Shown here: piece by piece, positions 19,130 to 37,600 of the stretch
Layout: each line of letters begins with the position of its first letter
Numbering within the stretch: the stretch's first letter is position 1
NCBI RefSeq assembly: GCF_001866665.1
Contig: NZ_MLYO01000065.1
Span: 57,633 to 121,632, forward strand
Length of the DNA stretch: 64,000 nt
Direction: 5' to 3'
Source: Streptomyces monashensis
GTDB taxonomy: Bacteria > Actinomycetota > Actinomycetes > Streptomycetales > Streptomycetaceae
Position numbers and translations under genes: made by a program
The notes under the pieces: model-generated
Told to the model about the DNA's origin: nothing
What the model saw: only the letters and a program-made list of their open reading frames with translations
The model's database searches: none

Positions 19130-19741
19130 TCACCGAGCGACGTCCAGTTCCGCGTACATCCCAGCCGCGTAGTGACCCGGGACATTGCACAGCAGTTCGT
19201 AGCGACCCGGTCGCAGCGTGACCGTGGTCCAGGCAACCGCACCAGAGGCGATGCCGTCTCCAGCGCCACTGCCACAGGTGCGGGACGCCTCGCCGAGGCT
19301 GCCGACTTCCGATACCCGGCCGTCGGAGCCGATGGCACGTTGTCCTGCGGCCTGCCCCGCCGGCAGCGGCAACACGATCGCCTCGTGTGTGAGGGCCCCC
19401 GCGTTGATGACGCGCACTGTGACCTTTCCTGCCGGAACGGTCGAGGGGTGGGCTACCAGGCGCATCATGCTCATGCCGTACCAACCTGGGTGGCCGTTGT
19501 TCGGCGTGGGCCAGTTCGGGCCCCGCATCATGCGTCCCGTGTCCCACACGGTCACGTCGACCGCACTGCCTGTCGCGGCCGGCGCGGCGCATCGGGCGCC
19601 CTGCGCTCGCCAGGGCGCCGGTCCCGCCATGTGAAAGGCGCCGGACGCAGCCATCAGACTTGTCGTGGCGAGACCCAGCACCAGGGCCGCCGCGGCGATG
19701 GCGATCGCCGCCCAAACCTCTCGGCGGCTATGCGGGTTCAT
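19130..19741 (-). CDS. Membrane-anchored cupredoxin (sulfocyanin-like)
   Basis: A 203-residue protein with one N-terminal hydrophobic anchor or signal (about residues 9-30) and a C-terminal cupredoxin domain. The type-1 copper ligands are visible as the His of LTHEAIVLP and the Cys, His and Met of LLCNVPGHYAAGMYAEL. It probably carries electrons or binds copper outside the membrane. Its ATG at 19741 overlaps the stop of the SHOCT gene by four bases (ATGA), so the pair is an operon. It converges on the multicopper oxidase, giving a copper-themed group. Confidence 0.88.
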   Translation of the reverse strand: MNPHSRREVWAAIAIAAAALVLGLATTSLMAASGAFHMAGPAPWRAQGARCAAPAATGSAVDVTVWDTGRMMRGPNWPTPNNGHPGWYGMSMMRLVAHPSTVPAGKVTVRVINAGALTHEAIVLPLPAGQAAGQRAIGSDGRVSEVGSLGEASRTCGSGAGDGIASGAVAWTTVTLRPGRYELLCNVPGHYAAGMYAELDVAR

Positions 19742-20022
19742 CGGTGCTCCCGAAGCAGCGCGAGCCGGCGTTTGTAGTCGTCCTCGTCGATCTCCCCGCG
19801 CGCAAATCGCTCGGCGAGGAGGCTCTCGGCCCGTCGCTCCTGCCAGTCGCCAGCGCCAGGCGGTGGGGGCGAGCCCGGCTGCTGATGACGGGCACCGGCG
19901 AGGTAGCGGACGAGTGCGACGAGGCCAACGATCAGGACGGCCCAGAACAGCACCATGAACACTGTCATGATGATCCAGCCGCCCCAGCCCCATCCGTCGC
20001 CGTACCACATCATGCCGATCAC
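19738..20022 (-). CDS. SHOCT-domain small membrane protein
   Basis: A 94-residue protein with a Trp/Gly-rich N-terminus, one transmembrane helix (about residues 16-42, IIMTVFMVLFWAVLIVGLVA) and a C-terminal SHOCT motif (LAERFARGEIDEDDYKRRL). SHOCT domains are short oligomerisation modules found next to membrane and copper proteins. It is the first gene of the operon with the cupredoxin. Confidence 0.88.
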   Translation of the reverse strand: MIGMMWYGDGWGWGGWIIMTVFMVLFWAVLIVGLVALVRYLAGARHQQPGSPPPPGAGDWQERRAESLLAERFARGEIDEDDYKRRLALLREHR

Positions 20023-20444
20023 TTCCCTCGGCTGATTGCTCCAGCGCTACCAGGATGGATCAGTGAGACCTCAGTCGACCTGGGCCACAGTTCCCAGGTA
20101 TAGGGCCGGTGGGCCCAACGCCTGATCCGGACCGGTGAAGCCACGTGGCGCTGATCAGGCGAAACAGCACTACTGAGCAGAACCAGTCACCGCCCGCCGA
20201 GGATTCGACTTCCCTCCTCACGCGGGTGTTCAGATCCCGCCGCAGGCACAGCGAGAAGGGCCGGCTCAGGAGCGATTCTTCTCGCCGGGGTGACCCTTTG
20301 GCGTTTCAGGTGCCGTCCAGTGCACGTGCCGACACGCCTGCTGGGCTCCTGCAAGGAGGGGGCACAGGACCGGACCGGTCCCCCACGGCTCCGGATCAAG
20401 GCACCGAGCCGGGCTCGAGGAAGATGCGAGTGACCGCCGTGCCG

Positions 20445-20610
20445 CGCGCTCACATGCCGTTCCTGTCCGTGGCCGGTTCGTCGTTCGTGGAGATGTTCGT
20501 CGGCGTCGGTGTCTCTTAGGTGCGCGACCTGGTCGGCGAAGCCCGCATGCCCCCATCGATCATCCTCATCTTCATCGACGAGATCGACGCGCTCGGACCA
20601 CGGCGCGCCG
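20445..20610 (+). pseudogene. ftsH: FtsH (AAA protease) fragment
   Basis: A scrap of the FtsH ATPase domain: PFLSVAGSSFVEMFVGVGVS, then a TAG stop at 20517-20519 where the family has Arg, then VRDLVGEARMPPSII and the Walker B segment IFIDEIDALGPRRA. Nothing of FtsH is readable before or after. It is a dead insertion or deletion remnant, joined directly to a recombinase remnant. Confidence 0.75.
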
Positions 20611-20624
20611 CCACCAACCGGCCC

Positions 20625-21305
20625 GACGGCTCGCCGGCCACGGCATCAGCCCCTGGCGCGCCGACCACACCCACGCCCTCGCCTGGCTCAACCACCACTG
20701 CGGCGCCGTCCGTTCCACCAGCCGGTACTTCAACGCCCTGCACACCTTCTGCATCTGGGCACACGGCGAGGGCCTCGTCCTCCACAACCCCTTCGACCGG
20801 CGCCTGCGCCCCGACATACGCGACCAGCCCGGCCTGCCCGTCCTCCAGGCCACCGAGATGACCGCCCTGATGCAGGCCGCCGATGGCCCCTACCGCCCCG
20901 TCACCACCCGCAAGCGGACGCTCATTTACGCCATGCTCGCCGGCATCCATCATCCGCCTCGACACCGACGGCCTCGGCCCCTACGGCAGCGACACCGTCG
21001 CCAAGATCTGGCAGAAGGGCGGCGGCACCCGCCTGATGACCCTGCCCCCGCTGTTCGTCCTCGCCATCGACGCCTTCCTCCCCCACCGCCTCGACGCCAT
21101 CCCCGGCCCCCTGTTCACCACCCGCTCCAGCCGCCGCCTGACGTCAACGTCACCCCCCGCACCGTCCTGCGCCAGCCCGCGGCCCACCACCCCCTCCTGG
21201 CCCATCTCGCTGCCCACCCTCGTCCCCGACGCCATCGCCACCAGCGCCCGCCACCACGGCACCTCCCCCGGCACCATCACCGACGTGCCCCCGCCCGGCC
21301 GCTGA
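20625..21305 (+). pseudogene. Frameshifted tyrosine recombinase-like remnant
   Basis: An open stretch reads HGISPWRADHTHALAWLNHH, STSRYFNALHTFCIWAHGEG and VLQATEMTALMQAADGPYRP, typical of the N-terminal SAM-like and early catalytic parts of tyrosine recombinases. The frame changes by one base near 20940, and the second part (IIRLDTDGLGPYGSD...) looks like the C-terminal region of the same sort of protein. No catalytic Arg-His-Arg-Tyr set is readable. It is a decayed integrase, which agrees with the tRNA-like sequence about 100 bases downstream being an old attachment region (inference). Confidence 0.6.
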
Positions 21306-21402
21306 AAGCGCCTCAGCAAGACGTCAGCGGCCGGTCAGCGGGTACCCGCATCATTGTCACAGCGAAAGAAACAAGGCCCGCAAAACCGGGGCTGAAAAGC
21401 CA

Positions 21403-21494
21403 GGAGAGGTGCCCGGAGCGGCTGATCGGGGACCAAAGCACTGCCGAGGTCGGACTCTTCGCAGTCCACGCAGGTTCGAATCCTGCCCTCTCCG
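21403..21494 (+). tRNA. tRNA-Ser-like (class II) sequence, atypical or degenerate
   Basis: The sequence folds by eye as a class II tRNA. The 7-bp acceptor stem is GGAGAGG/CCTCTCC. The D stem is CCCG/CGGG with an 11-nt loop containing AGCGG. A long variable arm GGACT-CTTCGC-AGTCC and a perfect T arm GCAGG-TTCGAAT-CCTGC follow, then discriminator G. The 5' part resembles tRNA-Ser. The anticodon arm is abnormal: GACC/GGTC encloses about 13 nt, and no clear serine anticodon in a CTNNNAA loop is seen. CCA is not encoded. It may be a mutated tRNA-Ser, an allo-tRNA-like molecule or an old integration site. Confidence 0.5.
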
Positions 21495-21609
21495 CGCCCG
21501 ACCGGAGACAGCGATCCGGTCCACCTGGGACGACCGCCCCGGCCGGGGCCCGCGAAGCATCGCCCAGAGCCCGCCGACAGCGCCTTCGCACCATGACGAG
21601 GGGAAGACC

Positions 21610-22619
21610 GTGGACGCAGCAGTCCTCGCCGGGTCCGGAGGTCATCTGCCCGGCGGTGTGATCGCGAACGCCGATATCGCCGAGGGGTTGGCCACCACCG
21701 AGGAGTGGATCCGCACCCGCACCGGCATCCATCGGCTCCACCGGGCCGCGCCGGGTACCGGCACCGGCACCGGCGAACTCGCCCCGGCGGCCGGGCAGGC
21801 CGCTCTCGTCTCGGCCCAGGAAACCTCCGCCGATCTCCTGATCATGGTCACCTTCACCCCGGACCAGCCCTGCCCGGCCGACGCCCCGTGGATCGCCTCA
21901 AGCCCGGGCCTGGGCGGCATTCCGGCCTTCGTCCTCAACGCGGTCTGCTCGGGGTTCCTCTACGCTCTGGCCATGGCGCGTGCCGCGATCCTGTCGGACC
22001 AGGCGGACAAGGTCCTGGTCATCGGGGCGGACACGGTCTCCTCCGTGCTCGATCCGCAGGACCGCGACACGGCCGTCATCTTCGGTGACGGCGCGAGGGC
22101 GGCCCTGCTGCGCCGTGGCCGGGCGGACGGGCCGGGCGCGCTGGCCGCCGTGGAGCTGGGCAGCGACGGCGAGAACGCGCACCTTGTCCGCATCAGCGCC
22201 GGCGGTTCCCGGCTTCCCGACCCCGGCCGTCAACTGCCTCGCGAGCAGCACACGGTCCGGATGGACGGACGGGCGACGTTCGCGCACGCGGTCCGGCGGA
22301 TGGCCGCCTCCTGTGAGTCGGTGCTCTCCCGCACCGGGTGGACGACCGATTCGCTGGGCGCGTTCGTCAGCCATCAGGCCAATCAGCGCATCCTCGACTC
22401 CCTGGCGTCCCGGCCGAGCGCTGCCACGGCAATATCCGCACCGCCGGCAACACCGCATCCGCCTCCGTGCCCCTGGCCATGGTGGACGCCTCCTTCGACA
22501 ACGGCATCTCGCCCGGCAGCCGGGCCCTGCTCACCGCCTTCGGGGGCGGCCTCACCTGGGGCTCGGCGACGCTGACCTGGCCTGACTGCAAGGTCGCCGA
22601 CCCCCGCACCACGGGCTGA
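21610..22619 (+). pseudogene. Ketoacyl synthase III (FabH-like), frameshifted
   Basis: KAS III enzymes make the first C-C bond between an acyl-CoA and an ACP-bound extender, or in some pathways a tailoring C-C/C-O bond. The GTG start at 21610 follows AGGGGAAG. The catalytic Cys is in LNAVCSGFLYALA and the His in SHQANQRILDS. About 22410 the frame breaks. The remaining part with the catalytic Asn (CHGNIRTAGNTASAS) and the C-terminus GGGLTWGSATLTW reads in another frame to the TGA at 22619. The break lies at an 8-base GCGTCCCG sequence and would fit loss of a short segment. It heads the PKS operon, so either starter supply is lost or the base call is wrong. Confidence 0.8.
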
Positions 22620-22677
22620 CCGGCCTTCCCCGGCCACGTCTTCTCGTCCATCACCTCTCCTCGTCAAAGGAGTCCCC

Positions 22678-22956
22678 GTGCACGAAACGCTGTACGAAAC
22701 CATCAAGGTGTTCTTCGCCGGGCAGCTCGCCATCCCCGAGGAGGAGTTGACGCCCGATGCCCACCTCACCGACATAGGCATCGACTCCCTCGCCCTGGTG
22801 GAACTGGCGCTCGTCCTGGAAGCGGATTACGGAATCCCGGTCGACGACGACGGCCTCAAGGCCGCCCGGACCCTGAGCGAACTCGCCGCGGTCGCCCAGA
22901 AGCTCACCGCCCGGCAGCCCGTGGAAGCCGCGACCGCCGGAATCAACGCGGGCTGA
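22678..22956 (+). CDS. Discrete acyl carrier protein
   Basis: A 92-residue ACP with GTG start at 22678 and a strong AAAGGAG about seven bases before it. The phosphopantetheine attachment site is Ser37 in DIGIDSLALVELA. It sits between the KAS III gene and PKS-1, with spacings of 58 and 43 bases, and so probably carries the starter or a side unit for the PKS line. The C-terminal tail (about residues 80-92) is unstructured. Confidence 0.93.
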   Translation: MHETLYETIKVFFAGQLAIPEEELTPDAHLTDIGIDSLALVELALVLEADYGIPVDDDGLKAARTLSELAAVAQKLTARQPVEAATAGINAG

Positions 22957-22999
22957 CAGCCCGGAAGCCGACAGCACCGCCGCTGCGAGGAGAGACGCC

Positions 23000-31606
<8,607 letters not shown>

Positions 31607-31656
31607 CCCGCCCCGCCGCCCACCGACTCATACCCGAGGGCACCTGAGGACCTGTC

Positions 31657-34600
31657 ATGGCCAACAACGAACAAATGCGCGACTACCTCAACCGGATGGT
31701 GGTGAACCTGCGGCAGGCCCAGCAGCGGATCGCCGATCTGGAGACCGAACGGCACGCCCCGATCGCGATCGTGGCACTCGGCTGCCGCTACCCCGGCGGC
31801 ATCCGCTCACCCGAGGATCTGTGGCGGGTGGTGAGCGAGGGCACCGATGTCATCGGCGACCTCCCGGACGACCGTGACTGGGACGTCGAACGGCTCTACC
31901 ACCCCGATCCCGGCCACACCGGCACCACCCATGTGCGCCAGGGCGGATTTGTCGAGGACGCCGCCGGATTCGACGCCCAGTTCTTCGGGATCTCACCGCG
32001 CGAGGCGCTGGCGATGGACCCGCAGCAGCGCCTGCTGCTGGAAACCGCCTGGGAGACCGTGGAGCGGGCCCGTCTGGACCCCCAGAAGCTGCGCGGCAGC
32101 CGCACCGGCGTCTTCGTCGGCTGCAACAACGTCGACTACGCGGCCCGGCTGCCCCGGATACCCGACGCCTGTGAGGGTCATATCGGCACCGGCAACGTCG
32201 GCAGCGTCCTGTCCGGCCGGCTGGCCTACACCCTGGGCCTGCGGGGTCCGGCGCTGACCGTGGACACCGCCTGCTCCTCGTCACTGGTCGCCATCCACCT
32301 GGCGGTGCAGGCGCTGCGCCGCGGCGAGTGCTCGATGGCGCTGGCCGGCGGGGTGACCATCATGTCCTCGCCGCTGCCCTTCATCGAGTTCAGCCGCCAG
32401 CAAGTGCTGGCCGGCGACGGCCGCTGCAAGCCCTTCGCCGAGGGCGCCGACGGGATGTCCCTGTCCGAGGGGGCGGGGCTGCTGCTGCTGGAGCGGCTGT
32501 CCGACGCGCGGCGCAACGGGCATCGCGTCCTGGCCGTGATCCAGGGCAGCGCGGTCAACTCCGACGGCGCCAGCAACGGCCTGAGCGCGCCCAATGGGCC
32601 GGCCCAGCAGGAAGTGATCCGACAGGCCCTGGCCGACGCCCGGCTGACCGCCGATCAGGTGGACGCGGTCGAGGCCCATGGCACCGGCACCGCGCTGGGC
32701 GACCCGATCGAGGCCCAGGCGCTGCAGGCGGTCTACGGCCAGGACCGGCCGCGGGACCGGCCGCTGTGGCTGGGCTCGGTCAAGGCCAACCTCGGCCACA
32801 CCCAGGCCGCCGCCGCAGTGGCCGGCCTGGCCAAGATGGTCATGGCCCTGCACCGCGGCGTACTACCGCGCACCCTGCACGCCGATTCGCCCTCGACACA
32901 CATCGACTGGTCCACCGGGACGGTGCGGCTGCTGGCCGAGGAGGTGCCCTGGGAACGCGGCGAGCGCCCGCGCCGGGCCGCCGTCTCCTCGTTCGGCATC
33001 AGCGGCACCAACGCCCATCTGATCGTCGAGGAACCCCCGGCGCCCGACGAGGCCGAGGCCGGCGAGGAGCGCGAGGCCGTCTCCGGCACACCCCTGGCCT
33101 GGCCGCTGTCGGCCGCCAGCGAGCCCGCCCTGCGCGCCCAGGCCGCCCGGCTTTGCGCCCACCTCGCCGAACGCCCCGCCCTCGACCCGGCCGATGTGGC
33201 CCACTCGCTGACCGCCACCCGCGCCGCGCTGCCCCACCGCGCCGTAGTGACCGGCGGCGACCGCGCCTCGCTGCTGGACGGTCTCCGGGCGCTGGCGGAC
33301 GGCGCCCAGGCACCCCAGCTGGTCCGTGGCACCGCCCGTTCCGGCGCCAAGCTGGCCTTTATGTTCGCCGGGCAGGGCGCCCAGTGGCCGGGCATGGCCG
33401 TGGAACTGCTCGACTCCTCCCCGGTCTTCCGCGACTCGATCCTCGCCTGCGAACAGGCGCTCAATCCCTATGTCGACTGGTCGCTCACCGACGTGCTGCG
33501 CGGCCGGCCGGGCCCCTCGCTGGAGGCCACCGCCGTCATCCAGCCAGTGATGTTCTCCATGGCGGTGTCGCTGAGCGCGCTGTGGGAGTCCCTGGGCGTG
33601 CGCCCGCACGCCGTGGTGGGCTCCAGCCAGGGCGAGGTCGCCGCGGCCTGTGTGGCGGGTGTCTTCTCCCTGGAGGACGCCGCCAAGCTGATCGCCCTGC
33701 GCAGCCAGTCGGTGCCGGACGGGGAGGCCAACAGCCACCCCATGATCTCGGTGATCCTGCCGCGCGAGGAGCTGGAGGCCCGGCTGGCCCGCTGGGGCGA
33801 CCGGCTGTGCATCGGGGCCTTCAACGGGCCCACCTCGATGGTGGTCTCCGGGGACCCCGTGGCCGCGGCGGAGTTCCAGGCCACCTGCGCTGCCGATGGC
33901 ATCATCCACCGGCCGGTGGCCTCGCGGTACGCCTCCCACTCCCGCTATGTCGAGAGCACCCGCGAACGGATCCTCGCCGACCTCGCCGGGCTGCGGCCCC
34001 GTCAGGCCCGTATCCCCTTCTGCTCCACGGTCACCGGGGACCTGATCGACACCACCGTCATGGACGCGGAGTACTGGTACGAGAACCTGCGCCGGCCGGT
34101 GGAGTTCGTCCAGGCCACCCACAATCTGCTGGCGACCGGCCACAGTTGCTTTGTGGAGATCACCCCGCACCCCGTCCTGTCCTTCGGGGTGCGCGAGACG
34201 ATCGAGCAGAGCGCGGAGGCCACCGCCACCGTCATCCCCTCGCTGGTGCGCGGCCAGGGGGGCCTGGCCCACTTCCTCACCGCGGCCGCCGCCGTCTACG
34301 CCAACGGCGGCCCGGTGGACTGGGAGCGGGCCCCCGGCCACCCGGGCGCCACCGTCGACCTGCCCACCTATGCCTTCCAGCCGACGCGGTACTGGATGAC
34401 GGCCCCCGAACCGGCCCCCGAGCCGGCCGCCGAACAGGCCCCCGTACAGGCGGCCGACACCGCCGAGGCCGCCTTCTGGCAGAGCGTGACCGACCAGGAC
34501 CCCGCCTCACTGGCCGCCACCCTGGGCGCGGACAGCCCCGCCCAGCGTTCCGCGCTGGACACCCTGCTGCCGCTGCTGGCCGCCTGGCGGCGCGGCCGGA

Positions 34601-37600
34601 CGATGGTGGCCGACTGGAGGTACACCGTCCAGTGGGAGCCGGCGCCCGAGGCCGAAGACGCCCCGCCGCTGCGCGGCAACTGGCTGGTGCTGGTCCCGGC
34701 CACCGGCGAACGGACCTGGCCGGACACGGTCTTCGCCGCTCTCGCCGGGCGCGGGGCCAACGCGGTACGCATCCCGGTCGACGAGACCATCGACACGGAC
34801 GGCCTGACCGCCGCACTGCGCCAGGCCCTCGACGGAGGCAGCGCACCGGCCGGGGTGGTGTCCCTGCTCGCCCTGGCCCCCGGCAACCACCCGCAGCACC
34901 CGGCCGTCCCCCAGGGCCTGGCCGCCAATCTGACCCTGCTGCAGGCACTGACGGCGCTCGGCAGCACCGCCCCCGTGCACCTGCTCACCCAGGGCGCGGT
35001 CGCCATCACCGCCGACGAGGCCCTGCCCCACCCCGAACAGGCCATGGTGTGGGGCCTGGGCATGGTCGCCGCACTCGAACTCCCCACCTCCTGGGGCGGG
35101 TTGATCGACCTGCCGGACGAGCCCGACAGCCGTACCCTCACCGCACTGTGCGACACCCTGGCCGCCGGCGGGGACGAGGACCAGCTCGCACTGCGCCCCT
35201 CCGGCCGCCATGTACGCCGCCTGGTACGCACCCCGCAGCCGGCCGGCGAACGCGAGCCATGGCAGCCCCGTGGCACCGTGCTGGTCACCGGGGCCACGGG
35301 CACCCTGGGACCCCATATCGCGCGCTGGCTGACGGAGTTGGGCGCAAAGCACCTGGTCCTGGTCAGCCGTCGGGGCCCCGACGCACCGGGGATGGCCGAG
35401 CTGAGCACCGAGCTCGGCGCCGCCGGCACCCGGGTCGATCTGGAAGCCTGTGACATCTCCGAGCGGGCCGCCCTGGCCGCGCTGCTGGACCGGCTGGAGC
35501 GGGACGGCACACCGGTACGGGCCGTGGTGCACGCGGCCACGGTCATCGAACTCGCCCCGCTGCCCCGAACCAGCACGGCGGACCTGGCCCGTTCCCTGGC
35601 CGCCAAGGCGGCGGGCGCCGCCCACCTAGACGAACTGCTGGACGGCCGGCGGCTGGACGCCTTCATCCTGTTCTCGTCGGTCGCCAGCACCTGGGGTAGC
35701 GGCAACCATGCCGCCTACTCGGCGGCCAACGCCTACCTGGACGCCCTGGCCCAGCGGCGCCGGGCCCGTGGCGACCGCGCCACCTCGGTGGGCTGGGGGG
35801 TATGGCCGCTGCAGGATCCGTACCGGCCCAAGGACGTGGACGCCCACGAACTGTGGCTGCGCGGACTGCCCATCATGGACCCCGAAGGCGCCTTCACCGC
35901 CCTCAAGCAAGCAGTCGACCATGGTGAAACCTGTGTGACCATCGCGCCGGTCGACTGGGAGCGCTTCGTCCCGGTCTTCGTCTCGGCACGGCCCCGCCCC
36001 CTGCTGACCGGGGTCCCCGAAGCACAACAGCTGATCAACGCACAGCCGCTGCCGACCGCCGAAGAGCCGCCCCGCGACGGCAATCCGCCCCCGCTCGAGC
36101 TGGTGCGCGGCGTGGTCGCCGAACTTCTCGGCCACACCGACGCCGAAGCGGTGGACGAGGACCTCCGCTTCACCGAGATGGGCGTGGACTCGCTGATAGC
36201 CGTCCAGATACGCGACCGGCTGGGCGGCCTGACGGGACGCCAGCTGCCGGTCACCCTGATCTACAACCATCCGACCGTGGCCGCCGTGGCCCGCTACCTG
36301 CACGACATACAGCCGACCGACCCGCAGCCCCAGGAACCGAAGGCCCAGGAACCGCAGGCCCCGGAGGTTGTCGCAGAGCCCTCCCCGTCCATCCCCGCCC
36401 CCACCGACGAACCCATCGCCATCGTGGCGATGGGCTGCCGCTACCCGGGCGAGGTGCGCTCCCCCGACGACCTGTGGGAACTGCTGCTCTCCGGCCAGGA
36501 CGCCATCACCGGGTTCCCCAAGGACCGGGGCTGGGACCTGCCCACCGCCGGCCCGGTCCAGGCCGGGGGATTTCTCACCGACATCGCCGACTTCGCCCCC
36601 GAACTCTTCGGCATCCCGCCGCACGAAGCACTGGCGATGGACCCACAGCACCGGCTGCTGCTCCAGGTCTGCCGGGAGGCGATCGGCCGGGCCGGCATCG
36701 AGCCCCGCTCCCTCCGGGGCAGCGACACCGCGGTCTTCACCGGCGTACCGGCCAGTGACTACGCGGCACGGTTCCTCCACGACTGGTCCCGGGCGGACGC
36801 CCTCCCCCAGGATGTCCGGGCCCTGCTCGCCCGGGGGAACGTGGCCTCGCTGGCCTCGGGCCGCCTGGCCTATGTCTTCGGGTTCGAGGGCCAGGCCGTC
36901 TCCCTGGACACCGGCTGCTCCTCCGCCCTGCTGGCCATCCATCTGGCCGCCAACGCACTGCGCCGGGGCGAGTGCGGCCTGGCGCTGGCCGGCGGGGTGA
37001 CCGTGATGTCCACTCCGGCGACGTTCAGCAGCGCCGCCGAGCATCTGGGCCTGGCACCCGACGGCCGCAGCAAGTCCTTCACCGACGTCGCCGACGGCAT
37101 GGGGCTGTCCGAAGGCGCCGGAATACTGCTGCTGGAACGTCTCTCGGACGCCCGGCGCGCCGGCCACCCCGTCCTGGCGGTGATCCGGGGCAGCGCGGTC
37201 AACCACAGCGGCGCGGGCAACGGCCTTACGGTGCCAAGCGGTTCGGCCCAGCTACGCGTGATGCGCCGGGCACTCGCCGACTCGGGGCTCACCGGCGCGG
37301 AAGTCGACATGGTGGAAGGCCATGGCTCGGGGACCGCCCTGGGAGACGCCCTGGAAGCCGAAGCGGTGATCGCGGCCTATGCCCAACAAAGGCCCGACGG
37401 CCGCCCGTTGTGGCTGCGCTCGGCCAAGTCCCACCTGGGCAACGCCCAGAACGCCTCGGGGACAGCCAGCGTGATCAGCGCGGTACAGGCCATCCGGCAG
37501 GGCACCATCCCGCCCACCCTGCACGCCGAGAAACCGGCCCGGAACACCCCCTGGTCACCCAAGGGCGTACAGCTGCCCACCGAGCCCATCCCCTGGCCCA

